Source of the DNA: Allomyces macrogynus ATCC 38327
Taxonomy: Eukaryota; Blastocladiomycota; Blastocladiomycetes; Blastocladiales; Blastocladiaceae
DNA: 29,598 nt
Reading direction: 5' to 3'
Assembly (NCBI GenBank): GCA_000151295.1
Contig: GG745365.1
Coordinates: 212,580 to 242,177, forward strand
In this document: positions 1 to 8,955 of the stretch, piece after piece
How the letters are laid out: each line of letters starts with the position of its first letter
Numbering within the stretch: position 1 is the stretch's first letter
Program-made: the position numbers and the translations under genes
Notes under the pieces: model-generated
The model's database searches: none
Told to the model about the DNA's origin: nothing
The model's input: the letters and a program-made list of their open reading frames with translations, nothing else

Positions 1-103
1 AGTTCCCTACCTGATTTCGTGATCTGGAACGATGCGGGTGTTCCCGAGGTACCTGGCGCCCTTCTCCACCAATTCCGCGAGTTGCTGACCGCCCCGTGTG
101 CAG

Positions 104-610
104 TGTCGCCAAGCTCCCGCGCCGCGTCACGACCGCGCCCGTGACCCTCGCCGACGGGACCGCGCTGCCCAAGGGCACGCTCGTGACCATCGACACGTTC
201 TCGATGCACCGCGACCCGGCCATTTGGGGACCCGACGCCGACGCGTTCGTGCCCGACCGGTGGGGCACGCGTGCTGACGCCAACGGATCAATTGCGATGC
301 ACCCGCCCGCGCAAAACTACGAGTGTACGCTGCCGCCCTCGTCTTCTCGTCCCGGTCGTGGGAAACTGACGTCGGAGAATGTGTAGGGGCGCCGTTTGGC
401 GGTGGGCAGCGCATCTGTCTCGGGATGCAGTTTTCGCTGGTCGAGCAGCGCGTCATTTTGGCGATGATGTTGTTGCGGTACGAGTGGGAGGTGGTCGGGA
501 ATGAGAACGCGGTGCGTGGGGTGCCGGATTTGGCGCCGAATGATTTGCTCAGGAGTACCGGGATCGAGTTGCGGTTGCGGCGGCGTGGGGTGGATTCGGC
601 CGCAGACTAA
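104..610 (+). CDS. Cytochrome P450, C-terminal part
   Basis: Partial heme-thiolate monooxygenase; the N-terminal part lies left of the window or in earlier exons. Two exons are visible: about 104-324 and 387-610. The 62 bp intron has donor GTACGC, an internal CTGAC and acceptor TAG, and it restores the frame by splitting a Trp codon. Exon 1 carries the usual PERF-like stretch (HRDPAIWGPDADAFVPDRW). Exon 2 carries the heme-binding loop PFGGGQRICLG, whose Cys is the axial iron ligand. The segment before 104 looks like an intron end (CTGAC then GTGTGCAG). The substrate cannot be told from this part; FGGGQRICLG is a general class II microsomal P450 signature. The stop is TAA at 608-610. The family is certain, but subfamily and start are unknown. 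Confidence 0.85.
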
Positions 611-1870
611 GGCGGAGCGGGGGTGGAGAAGATTGGTGTGGTGTGCGCCGGAGTTGTGATTGAAGTTTTGGGCGCGGAGCGAGGGATATATCCGATGATT
701 TGTTGGATTGTGTGGAATCTGTGTCGTCCATCGATGAGCAGTAAGAGCGGCAGCAAATGCATGCGGTTCATGCTCTGTCCGAGTGTTCCTGTTTGAGCCA
801 GCTGTTGTCTCGACACTGATGCGACGGAAACGCATCATGCATTCTGATCATCCAGTGCCTAATATTACATCTCGTGCTCACAAAATCCGTCTATTTTGTT
901 GATCGCAGTCAATACGGACTGCAAGATTAGGGTGATGACGATACAACAAGCTAATGCATGATGGTTGGTCGCCCAGCCGCAAGCTTCAGGTTCGTACTCC
1001 TGTCTGCACGTCGCAAAGAGTCAGACTTGTGCACGATTCCAAGGATAAAGCAGCATGTGCTACATTTCCAATGCTTCATGACGATTTTAAGCCAAGTGAG
1101 AACTGGGATGCTAGGCCACAAGTATCAACAGGCTTGTGAATCGTCCAGCTCCACAATCGGACAAATCATGATGGTGTCAGGTGCATATCCATCAGCCAAT
1201 GCATCAACACCGAGAACGCGCAATCTTGGGCATTCAGAGAGCCATTTTTCCATTCTTTTCCAACATACACTATGCACGCCCGCCAGCCTAGGACGAGAGA
1301 AAAAGGCCACATTTTGTCCGACCTGACCATGGCGACCTCAACGCCGCGCTTACTCCCTTGCAGCCCTGCTTCCTTGCTACAATAGCGGCCACAATTTGCC
1401 AGCGGTCAGAGTCGGGAATGAATGCCTGAACCGAAGACAGCATCGTACGCCGCTTCACGAGCCGATCGCCACTGCAAGAAGAAGCCCATGCTGATACTGA
1501 CCGAGTGTCTAGATATACACGGTTCCTTGGGCGCAGCTCGCGCGCCTGCAGGACCTCCCGATGATTGCAAACACCCATGTTGACCGTGGTGCCAAAATCA
1601 TGATCCCGTTTGCGCTTGATCTGCTTCGAAACCTGAGAGCACAAAGGCGGAAGCCCAAGCGCACCATGTCGTTGTTCGACCAAATTCCACCACGAATGGG
1701 AATGCGGGGCCAGCGCGTTGCACAGGACACGCTTTTCAGGTTCTGTCAGGCAAGGCATTGGCGGTTGGTTACGCGAAAAGAATAAATTATTGAAATTAAT
1801 GTAAGAACGGTATTTCATGCTATATTCATCTTTTCAAAACGGTCAGGTCCGCTTTGATCGTGTCCAACAG
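611..1870. other. Stretch with no recognised gene
   Basis: About 1.26 kb, visibly less GC-rich than the flanking exons. Open frames occur on both strands, the longest being 176 codons on minus (1288-1818). None shows a recognisable domain, and I see no convincing splice pattern. A short minus-strand segment near 1139-1280 reads like a leucine-rich fragment (CPRLRVLGVDAL), but it is too short to call. No tRNA or repeat was recognised. Confidence 0.5.
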
Positions 1871-3167
1871 CTACTCACAACCCAATCTACGCTTGTGTAG
1901 TCGTGGTGGGTGAAGTGCGGCGGGCGGAGTCGGGGTGGGCGGGTTCGTGGTAAAGGGAGTCAGGGCGGTTTTCAGCTTGCGTTTCTCGTATTTATGCCCC
2001 GAAAACTGTTTGGCCAACCGCGCGCACGGCACACAATGCCACGACGAGCTGGACTTGGCGACCCAGTGACAATCGGCAGCGCGGAGCGTCGAGTTGAGGG
2101 TGGTGCGGCGGTGGACAAACGGGTTGTGGTGCAGCTGGGCATATGATCGGTCTGCCACATCGGCATCGGTGCACGACATCACGCCAGCACAATGATCAAG
2201 GTGTCTGCCACAGGCCAGAAAAATGTCCGTACCTAACCGCACGATTTGGCTGCAGCACGACAGAAAAACACAGGTCAACGTACAGCGTAACAAAGTCCAA
2301 AATGTAGCTGAGCTCCTGCTTGGTCTCGATGAAAAAAGTGCGCTCAATCGCAGTGGACGGCGATGACTGCTCTGACGCAGATTCGGGCGCCACCGATTGG
2401 TGCTTCTCCTGCACGGTGGCCGGTGCAGGCGCTCCCTCAGGCACCCTCGAGGTCACGCACGTCGAGCCCGTTTTCTGGCGCTTGGCGGCGGGAGGCAGCT
2501 GCAAGTACGCGTCGTACAGGTCGGGAAACGACGGGATCGTGTGTTCGAGGCAAACGAGCGAGATCGTGTATCGTGCCACGTTTAGAGGGCCAGTGCGGAC
2601 GTGCACGAGACTCCGAGGCGCGGCCAACGTCGAGTGCGCTCGGTTATAGAACGAGAGCGCGATGCCGTCGTCATCGTGCTCGCGGCCGTGCTTATTGAAG
2701 CGGTGCGGGAAGGCGGTCCAATGCAAGCAACAACTGTGGCGGCGAGTGTCCGTGTGGTTGGAGCGGGCGGGTGGGCAGTGTTGAAGCGAGCACTTGCAGA
2801 ACGGGTGGACCGACCCAGCAGCGTGCCGGCGCAGGTCGTAATCGTGGTCGTGGCACTGGCGTATAGAACCTGCTCGCGTGGCCATGGTTGGTCGAGGTGG
2901 AGCAGACGACGGCAACGATGGCAAATTGACAGTCTGTGTCACAGGGGCGTGACTGGCACGCCTGCTCCGTGAGACAGCTGAGCGGTCGACCAGAACTCTT
3001 TTGCGAGGCCGGCCCCACCGGTCGACCGGCCGGTGATCACCAAGCACCTGCCGCCGGACTCTTGGCGTGGGACCCTTCAAAAACTGCGTCATCGTAATTG
3101 GCGGCAGGCGCATGGTGCCGCAGGATACCGCTCGGGTCGCAGGGATATCCCCCAACGAGACCGACAA
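1871..3167 (-). CDS. Hypothetical protein, about 420 aa
   Basis: Not recognised. A continuous minus-strand frame runs from ATG at 3167 to 2284. It can be joined to 2249-1871 by a very short 34 nt intron (donor GTACGT, TTGAC, pyrimidine run, GCAG) that keeps the frame; without splicing the frame ends at 2196. The first 130 residues are Arg/His-rich and may include unspliced intron. The middle (about residues 165-230) looks like a folded domain, with GPLNVARYTISLVCLEHTIP followed by a basic PPAAKRQKTG patch that could be a nuclear localisation signal. A Ser/Glu-rich linker, a helix (KQELSYILDFVTL) and a tail with several Cys/His residues follow. The start is uncertain: an in-frame-independent ORF reaches 3387. 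It is divergent from the next gene, about 218 bp apart. Confidence 0.45.
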
Positions 3168-3385
3168 AGTCGTCCTGCCGGCCGCGCGCGACCCAGGCAG
3201 CCATCCGAACTCTGTCCGGCCAACGATGATGGAGTGAGAGCCAGTTCGAGGCAGTGGCGCGCGAGGAGGAGGACATAAAGGTCGACGACCCCGTTTCGAC
3301 TACTTCTCCGCTGTCCGCTCGACAATCCATTTCAGCAAGCAACTGTTCCAACTCGCAGCGCCGATCGTGAAGTGATCCCACCACC

Positions 3386-4343
3386 ATGTTTGCTCCGCGC
3401 CCTTATGCCCCCGTTTTCCGCGAAGAGGGCGACGCACAGGCCGCTGCATCGTGCACGGCGCCGCCATCGCGGATCTCGACGCTCCTCGAAAGCTGCGGCC
3501 ACGTCCAGCCGTCGCTGAACCCGACGGGGATCGAATTTGACGACCAGGGCCGCTCGACGACAGCAGGGTGCGTTTGTGGCATCAGCACGATCATAATTTG
3601 TGGCTGATCGGAAATGGAGCAAAAGTTGACGATTATACTTTGCAAACGATAGCGCAACGGCCAAGCTCCCTCCGCGTCGGGCATCACGGCCCAATGTGAC
3701 CGCGTTCAGCACCCCCACGGCCACCTCGACGACGACGACGACGACGCCGTCCTTGGCGGCATCAGCGGCCGCGCCGCTCGGGTGGTGGACGTTCCGCTCG
3801 ACATCCCGTACGTTTTCCTCGTCAATTCGTGGCGGTTTTTTGATCATGACCGCTGATGCATTTCTGCCTGCTGCAGTGCCCGCCCAATCTACGCCCGTAC
3901 CCACACCCGCATCACAAGTCGCCGCGACCGCGCACATCGGCATCCAGATCGACGACGACACCTCCGCCGCGGCCGCCGCGGCTGCCGCCGAACCTGCGAC
4001 CGCTTCCAAACGGCTCTTTGGCGGCTGGGACTGGCCGACACTCCCGAACCCGCTTGCGAAACCCAAGACGGACCTGCCGCGATTCGAGACGCGGCCTGTT
4101 CCCCCCGCTCCGCTGCCGCCCGCACCCAAGTCGACGAGTCTCCTCGACGACGATCTGGCCGACGACGAGCGGCGGTTCCCGTGGCTGCGGTCGGCGCCGG
4201 CACCGTACTCGGCCGTCGACCGCGACGATTTTGGGGCCGTGAAGTATGGCAGCGGGTTGCCGCCGCCCATGGTGCCGACGGTGAGTGCGGCCGGGGCGGC
4301 GAGGCCCGCGGTCGCGCAGCAGACGATGACGATGGCGTGGTGA
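3386..4343 (+). CDS. Hypothetical low-complexity protein, about 267 aa
   Basis: Not recognised. The proposed exons are 3386-3567, 3653-3807 and 3877-4343. Intron 2 (3808-3876) is strongly canonical: GTACGT donor, CTGAT near the end, GCTGCAG acceptor. Intron 1 uses GTGCGT and ends GATAG. The three exons stay in phase. The product starts MFAPRPYAPVF and has Thr- and Ala-rich linkers, short aromatic motifs (GWWTF, FGGWDWP), an acidic DDDLADDERRFPW patch and a Pro-rich C-terminus, so it is probably largely disordered. No signal peptide or membrane segment is seen. A competing frame of exon 2 encodes an Asp run (HLDDDDDDAV) but does not fit the flanking phases. An AATAAA lies 48 bases after the stop. 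Confidence 0.5.
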
Positions 4344-4758
4344 GCTCGGGTTCAGGTGGTGGTGGAGATGTCGGGCGTGGTGGACGGAGTAATAAACCGT
4401 TTCGCAGTTTGTCAAACAATTCTGGACTTCTTGGCGTGGAGAAAAGACGCACGGGAAATGGGGCGATGCGGGATAGGGGAAACCAGCGTTTTGTCGCGAC
4501 GTGATCGTGCTTGCCACACTGCCAGGCATCCGGAGGAATACGAGAGGGGGGAGGAAGGAGAATGGGAAGCTCCAACGCGACAGTTGGCGATGTTGTTGAG
4601 CCGGACCGAGTCGCGGTGCTAAGCATTGCTCGCCGCCAATGCGCTGGGTGATTTGCCTCGGCGCGCTGTCGCGAAGTGAACGACCACAAAGCGTTTGATC
4701 GGCGGGAAGGGGTGTATTCCAAATAATAAAAGCTACAATAAACGGTTGCACATGGCGC
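4344..4758. other. 3' flanks of two convergent genes
   Basis: Sequence between the stop of the plus-strand hypothetical gene and the stop of the bL33m gene. It holds plus-strand AATAAA hexamers at 4391-4396, 4725-4730 and 4737-4742. Reverse-strand open frames crossing it are continuations of shadow frames. No gene is seen. Confidence 0.5.
4391..4396 (+). terminator. Poly(A) signal AATAAA
   Basis: A perfect AATAAA 48 bases after the TGA at 4343, the usual distance for the plus-strand hypothetical gene. Two further copies at 4725-4730 and 4737-4742 could serve as distal sites. Confidence 0.5.
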
Positions 4759-5092
4759 CTACTTTTGCTTGGTCTCGTTGAAGAGAACGTGTTGCTTGAC
4801 TGGCCGCCGCGCACGCACCAAGGTTAGCGAATCCGCCGTGCTGAACCATTGCAACGTCATGCCGCAGAGTACGCACCCACGGGGTCGTACTTGCGCAGCG
4901 ACAGCTTGGGCGTCAGCCGCGCGCGCGTCGTCGTGTAAAAGTAGCCGGTGCCGGCCGACGACAGCAACCGCACAATCAGAGTCCTGGTCCAAATTGTCGA
5001 GTCGAGCGTCAGGAATCGCAGTTCATTGTGCTTGAGCATGCATTGCGGGGGGTTGCAGCGTGTTGATACCTGGCCTTTGCCTTTTTCGCCAT
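4759..5092 (-). CDS. MRPL33: Mitochondrial large-subunit ribosomal protein bL33m
   Basis: Structural protein of the mitochondrial 54S subunit. There are three exons: 5092-5070, 4983-4877 and 4799-4759. They encode 56 aa, the normal size for bL33. The sequence starts MAKKAKAR and continues with TLIVRLLSSAGTGYFYTTTR, then the KLSLRKYDPV segment and the terminal HVLFNETK, which together are diagnostic for fungal and bacterial L33. Both introns are canonical (GTATCA...CCAG and GTGCGT...CCAG) and fall in phases 2 and 1. No long targeting presequence is present; the basic N-terminus probably suffices, as in fungal homologues. The gene is divergent from SPF27 across about 180 bp. Confidence 0.93.
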
Positions 5093-5273
5093 GATGGAAT
5101 AGATGAGGTTCGTTGTGATGAACGGCCGCAAGAGCAAACGGCAGCGTGCGGTGTGCTCGCTCACCATGTTCACCTGACTGATCAGCTTGGCCGAGTCCCA
5201 GTCGTCGCCGTTCTTTCGACAGCCACAATTTCTCGACAAATCCAACCCGTTGGAACCAATTACCAGCTGCAAA
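5093..5273. promoter_or_regulatory. Shared divergent promoter, bL33m / SPF27
   Basis: A 181 bp interval between the start codons of two divergent housekeeping genes, so both promoters and 5' UTRs must lie here. No TATA box or named factor site is identified. Reading frames across it are not conserved with any family. Confidence 0.5.
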
Positions 5274-6148
5274 ATGTCCTCCGACGCACTGCCATGTATG
5301 CGTCGCCCGTTTATTGAGCCAATTTCGAGCCAAATTGCTGCAACCGAGATGACCCCCGTCACGGCGACTGACGGGCCGACGCTCCAAATTGTCTAGATGT
5401 CGACACGCAATACACGATTCCAGGTAAAGCTATCTCCGCCGGTCATTCTCCACCCACCATTCATCATATCCTCACCTTCCACCCATCGCTGCACCAGAGG
5501 TCAAGACCCTCGTCGACCAGATGATCGACGCCGAGCTACGGACGATGCGCACCAACGCGCCGCACGACCGCGTCGCATCCATCCCGCCCATCTCCCTCTT
5601 CTCGGAACGTCCCGCACTGCAAGACGCGCTCGCACGCACATCCCAAAGCGAGCCCACCGACGGGATTGACCTCGACGCGTACAATCTCGTGGAATTCGAC
5701 GACCCGAGCAACGTCCCGCCTGAGGAATGGCTCGCGGCCGTGCAGCGCGCGTCGACGCTTTTGCAGCATCAGGCGACGCGGCTCGAGAATTTGGAGTTGC
5801 TCGGCGTGTATGGCTCGAACGCGTGGCTCTACCACTTACACCAGATGGAGGCAGCGGTCAAGGCGGCCGAGGGCGCGTTGGCGCGCGCTCAGGCCGCGGT
5901 CACGCGCGTCAATCGCGAACGGAAGACTGAGCAGGTGTGTGCGATCGCGGTGGAGAGCGTTCGCTCGTTTGCGAGGAACTGACACATTTCTTGCTGCTGG
6001 TTAGACGGAGGCTCTCGACAAGTTGCAACGTGCCCACCTTCAACTGCTCGAGACACGCACGAGCAATCTCCAGACGTTGCTGGCGGTCGCACAGCTCGAG
6101 CACGCCTTGGAGGCCAAGAGGCGCCAAGCAGAAGAGGCAGCAGCATGA
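5274..6148 (+). CDS. BCAS2: Pre-mRNA-splicing factor SPF27 (BCAS2/Cwf7)
   Basis: Core component of the Prp19 (NineTeen) complex, which activates the spliceosome. Four exons: 5274-5295, 5397-5423, 5498-5934 and 6005-6148, encoding 209 aa (human BCAS2 is 225). The first two exons are tiny (22 and 27 nt). They are supported because joining them gives the family start DALPYVDTQY, leading into VKTLVDQMIDAE. The signature LENLELLGVYGSNAWLYHL lies near residues 105-125, followed by a long coiled coil (AVTRVNRERKTEQ onward) to a Lys/Glu/Ala-rich end. All introns are GT-AG (GTATGC...CTAG, GTAAAG...CCAG, GTGTGT...TTAG). A start at 5359 or 5521, suggested by longer open frames, would lose the conserved N-terminus. 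Confidence 0.93.
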
Positions 6149-6370
6149 TGTCGGGAAAGTAGATGAACCAATTTTATGCTCGCGCTCGTCTTTGTGCAGT
6201 ACGAAACGAGCTTGGGTGCAAAATATGCACTTGCTCGCCCAGGCTTTTGTGAATCACTCACGCTTCGAGCAAGGACAGACGCGACCACGAGCGTGACCAA
6301 CCGCTGGCCGCAAACCACTACAACCCGCTGCAAACAACGCGCCTTCCATTCATTCTCCTCGTCAAGCACC

Positions 6371-6905
6371 ATGCAACGCTCCGAATCCAGCACGACGGGC
6401 GCGTCCCTTTCCGCGACGCAGGTTTCGGCACGATCCAAGACGGCCGCGAATCTGTCACCTGCGGGTGCAGTGGGTCACGCAACAACGGATGCCACGTCCA
6501 AGAATGTCTTGGTCGCAGCGGCGAACGGTCCCGTCATGCCCGCGTACGCTGATCGACGTTCAGTGAACGACGACCAATGGGACTCTGACATTTCTCCCCT
6601 CGTGCTGCTTCAGACGCGTCGTCATCAAGCTGATATTGTTCTCGGTGCTCTTATTCGTCGTGCCGTTCTCGACCTACTTTGTGTCCTTGCACCGCCTCTT
6701 CCCAGGTCCGTCCTGATCATGCACCCCTCGCGTCCTGATAGTAACGCTGACCCCTCACTCGCTCTATCGCACAGGCAACATGACCTACAGCGCGTTTGCC
6801 GCCGCCATTTCCGCCAACGTCGTGCTGCTCGGATACGTGATTGTGGCCGTGACCGAGGGCGACCCGGTGCCCGATATCGACGCGACGGCGAAAAAGACGC
6901 AATAA
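6371..6905 (+). CDS. VMA21: V-ATPase assembly factor VMA21
   Basis: ER membrane chaperone that assembles the proton-translocating V0 sector of the vacuolar ATPase. Exons 6371-6543, 6614-6705 and 6775-6905 give 131 aa. The N-terminal 55 residues are Ser/Thr/Ala-rich and divergent. The family core is VVIKLILFSVLLFVVPFSTY (first membrane helix), a short lumenal loop (LHRLFPGNMTY) and a second helix (SAFAAAISANVVLLGYVIVA). The C-terminus ends AKKTQ, a dilysine-like pattern as in the ER-retrieval tails of this family. Intron 1 has GTACGC, an internal CTGAC and CTTCAG; intron 2 has GTCCGT and CACAG. The unspliced frame from the same ATG reads into nonsense after residue 57. The gene converges on PIG-F. 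Confidence 0.88.
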
Positions 6906-6906
6906 A
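6901..6906 (+). terminator. VMA21: AATAAA overlapping the VMA21 stop codon
   Basis: The TAA stop (6903-6905) lies inside a perfect AATAAA. If used, cleavage would occur within the 3' end of the convergent PIG-F coding sequence, so the two transcripts would overlap antisense. Confidence 0.45.
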
Positions 6907-6917
6907 ACCTATCATTT

Positions 6918-7479
6918 TCATTGCCCGACGACGCGCTCCACCATCCACCCGACCAAGGTCCCGATTTCGACCGCGACGACCGTCGGGTACGGGTAGGCCT
7001 GCCACCACACGTCCCAGTCGAGCGCGTACAGGATCGACGCGACCCATGTCAGTGCGGCCGCGATGACAGGCGCGGAGGTGATGCGCGGGACGGTGGGGAG
7101 GGCCGTGAGCAGCGACGTGAACCGGACGGCAAGGAGAGTACCGAGCGCGACCGTGCGCAGATGGCACCTGGTGGAGATGGAGGTCAGTCGTTTATTCAAA
7201 CCAGCCAAATCTCGGGAGCGGATCGTACTTGGCCAAGGGAGCGCCGAGGAGAAGCGTGAGGGCCGTGGTCTTGAGCGCGTGTCTGGCGAAGTCGGCAGGC
7301 CTCGGCACGAGCCACAAGGATACGGCGGCGTTGAAGACGGCGAGCACGGCCAGGGGTACGCCAAGCTGGTCTTGGATTGAATTTACATCGACGGCAAGCC
7401 AAAGGACGGCCAGGGTCGCGAGACTCAGCACGGCTTGTTTGCTGGACGGCACCGATTCCACTGAGGCCGGTCGCTTCAT
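6918..7479 (-). CDS. PIGF: GPI-anchor biosynthesis protein PIG-F/Gpi11
   Basis: ER multi-spanning partner of the GPI ethanolamine-phosphate transferases (GPI7 and GPI13 types), needed before transfer of the anchor to protein. Two exons, 7479-7229 and 7167-6918, are joined across a 61 bp intron (GTACGA...CACCAG) to give about 166 aa. Hydrophobic segments occur at about residues 16-32, 35-52 and 62-75, with further ones in exon 2. The family hallmark near the C-terminus is YALDWDVWWQAYPYP, matching the conserved PLDWDRPWQ-WPIP motif, followed by GTLVGWMVERVVG. The segment LLLGAPLAKCH across the splice matches the family's FGAPL. The start at 7479 (MKRPAS) is chosen as the ATG nearest the conserved part; an in-frame ATG at 7551 would add 24 residues. 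Confidence 0.85.
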
Positions 7480-7792
7480 GGTGGACAGGTTAGAATGCAG
7501 CGAGTCGCGTCGACACGGCGGGAATGCAGCTTTGAATCTGGCTGCCGTCACGAGTTGATGATCGATGTCGTTTGGTGCGAGCAGCTTAGACCAAATTTTG
7601 ATTCAACAGCGGATCCACAAAGGTGCAAAGAAGAAAAAAAAAACCAAATGGTACAGTATATTCAAAGCCGTCAAGCCGGCGAAGCAAACACGCATCGGTT
7701 CTCGTTCGGTCGGTCGGTCGCTCCCCCGGTCGGTCTGGTCGGTAATCTCCCCTCGTCCTCATCCATCTCATTGCCCACACTCCGCACGCGCT
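7480..7792. other. Intergenic: 5' of PIG-F, 3' of the Rab gene
   Basis: 313 bp between two minus-strand genes. It holds a short A-run near 7627-7642 and a CGGT-rich patch (GGTCGGTCGGTCG) near 7708-7720. Open frames here lack any recognisable domain. It presumably contains the Rab 3' UTR and the PIG-F promoter. Confidence 0.5.
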
Positions 7793-8955
7793 TCAGGTGC
7801 AGCAGGACGTTGACGCGAGTCCCGGCTTTTGCGCACCGCCGCCCGTCGTAATGTCGATCTTGCCCTTTTCTTGAGGTGGTGCCTGGTTGTCGATGAGGCG
7901 CTTCTTAATGTCCCTAAGTGTCGGCAAACAAAGTGGGGTGAGCTGCGATGGCTCGTGCGACCAGGGCAGCAGCTCAAAAATGCCGGACCTTGCGAGCGTG
8001 AAAAAGGCCTCGTCCACGTTGAGATTGGCCTTGGCCGACGTTTCCAAGAACTTGATGCCGAGCTCCTCGGCAAGTTCCTGGCCCTGCTCCTTGGAAATGA
8101 CCTTCTTGTCGGTCATGTCGCACTTGTTGCCGACGAGAATTAGGTCGACGCCCTGCGTCGCGTTCTGCTCAATGTTGCGCACCCAGTTGCGCACGTCTAC
8201 GGAGAAATATGCGAGATGGTGAGAAAAGACGTAATCGACGCGACGGCGTGAGTCGTCCGAGGCCAGCGTACTGTTGAAGGAGCGCTCGTCATTCCCTTCG
8301 TAGGCAAGCAGGATTCCCATGGCGCCGCGGTAGTAGGCTATCATCGCGAGAGTGTGCCGTCACCCGGCGCGGACGCAGGAAATCGAGTACAACGCGTCGG
8401 ACAGCGCGCCCCCGTCGTGATGGTGGGGAAACCCTCCTGCCCAGCGGTATCCCAAATCTGAAGCTTGATCCTCTTGCCTGGCCGTTTCGGACAGGTTTCG
8501 AGCGGTCAGAGCCGTTTCAGGGCCAGGACAAAGGGGGGGGGGGGGGGGGGGGGAACGACGCACCGTCGAGCTCAATCGTCCTGATTTTAAAGTCGTCGTA
8601 CGCGCCAATTCCACGGCGGTGTTAGTCTGGGGTGCCGCGCGCACGTCCGAGCTCGAGCGCACAAACAGAATCCAACATAGATACCAATGCCGATGGTCGT
8701 GATAAACGACGGCGTAAACGAGTCGTCCGAGAAGCGCATGAGCAGGCAACTCTTGCCGACGCCTATTGGGTACGATTCGTCCATCCACGCAAGACGACGC
8801 GGTGGGGAGAGAGCCGGCAGGGGGGTCAGCGGATGGACCGACACGGGCGACGCGGCGGATCACGTTACGCGTTCGCGCATGACGCACGCACCCGAGTCGC
8901 CAATCAGCAGCAGCTTGATCAAATGGTCGTAGGTCGACGACTTGGCGGCCGACAT
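7793..8955 (-). CDS. YPT2: Rab8/Sec4/Ypt2-type small GTPase (sequence damaged)
   Basis: GTPase of post-Golgi exocytosis. Seven exons: 8955-8892, 8762-8685, 8593-8564, 8477-8412, 8337-8272, 8196-7989 and 7913-7793. They stay in phase and give 210 aa. G1 is GDSGVGKS (19-26), switch I includes FITTIGI, G3 is DTAGQE with catalytic Gln71, G4 is NKCD and G5 is ETSAK. The [20 protein letters not shown] stretch is typical of the Rab8/Sec4 group. The tail ends STSCCT, with two Cys for prenylation. Oddities: residues after G3 read QEGFP where QERFR is near-invariant; YEGN stands where YDVT is usual; the acceptor of intron 2 is CG at 8595-8594, not AG; and the donor of intron 4 at 8411-8410 is GG, not GT. 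Errors around the poly-G run or decay could explain this. Confidence 0.88.
8533..8553 (+). repeat. 21-nt poly-G run
   Basis: Twenty-one consecutive G inside intron 3 of the Rab gene (poly-C on the coding strand). It lies within 150 bp of two broken splice sites and non-consensus Rab residues. It may be a true homopolymer that disturbed sequencing, or a poly-G artefact. Confidence 0.9.

Noticed and set aside
1139..1310. Leucine-rich fragment on the minus strand
   Set aside because: Only about 20 residues look LRR-like; no neighbouring repeats, F-box or splice-linked exons were found.
3889..4814. Overlapping 277- and 300-codon minus-strand frames
   Set aside because: Antisense to the three-exon plus-strand gene, which has a strong GTACGT...GCAG intron and a poly(A) signal; the peptides are Arg/Pro/Ser-rich.
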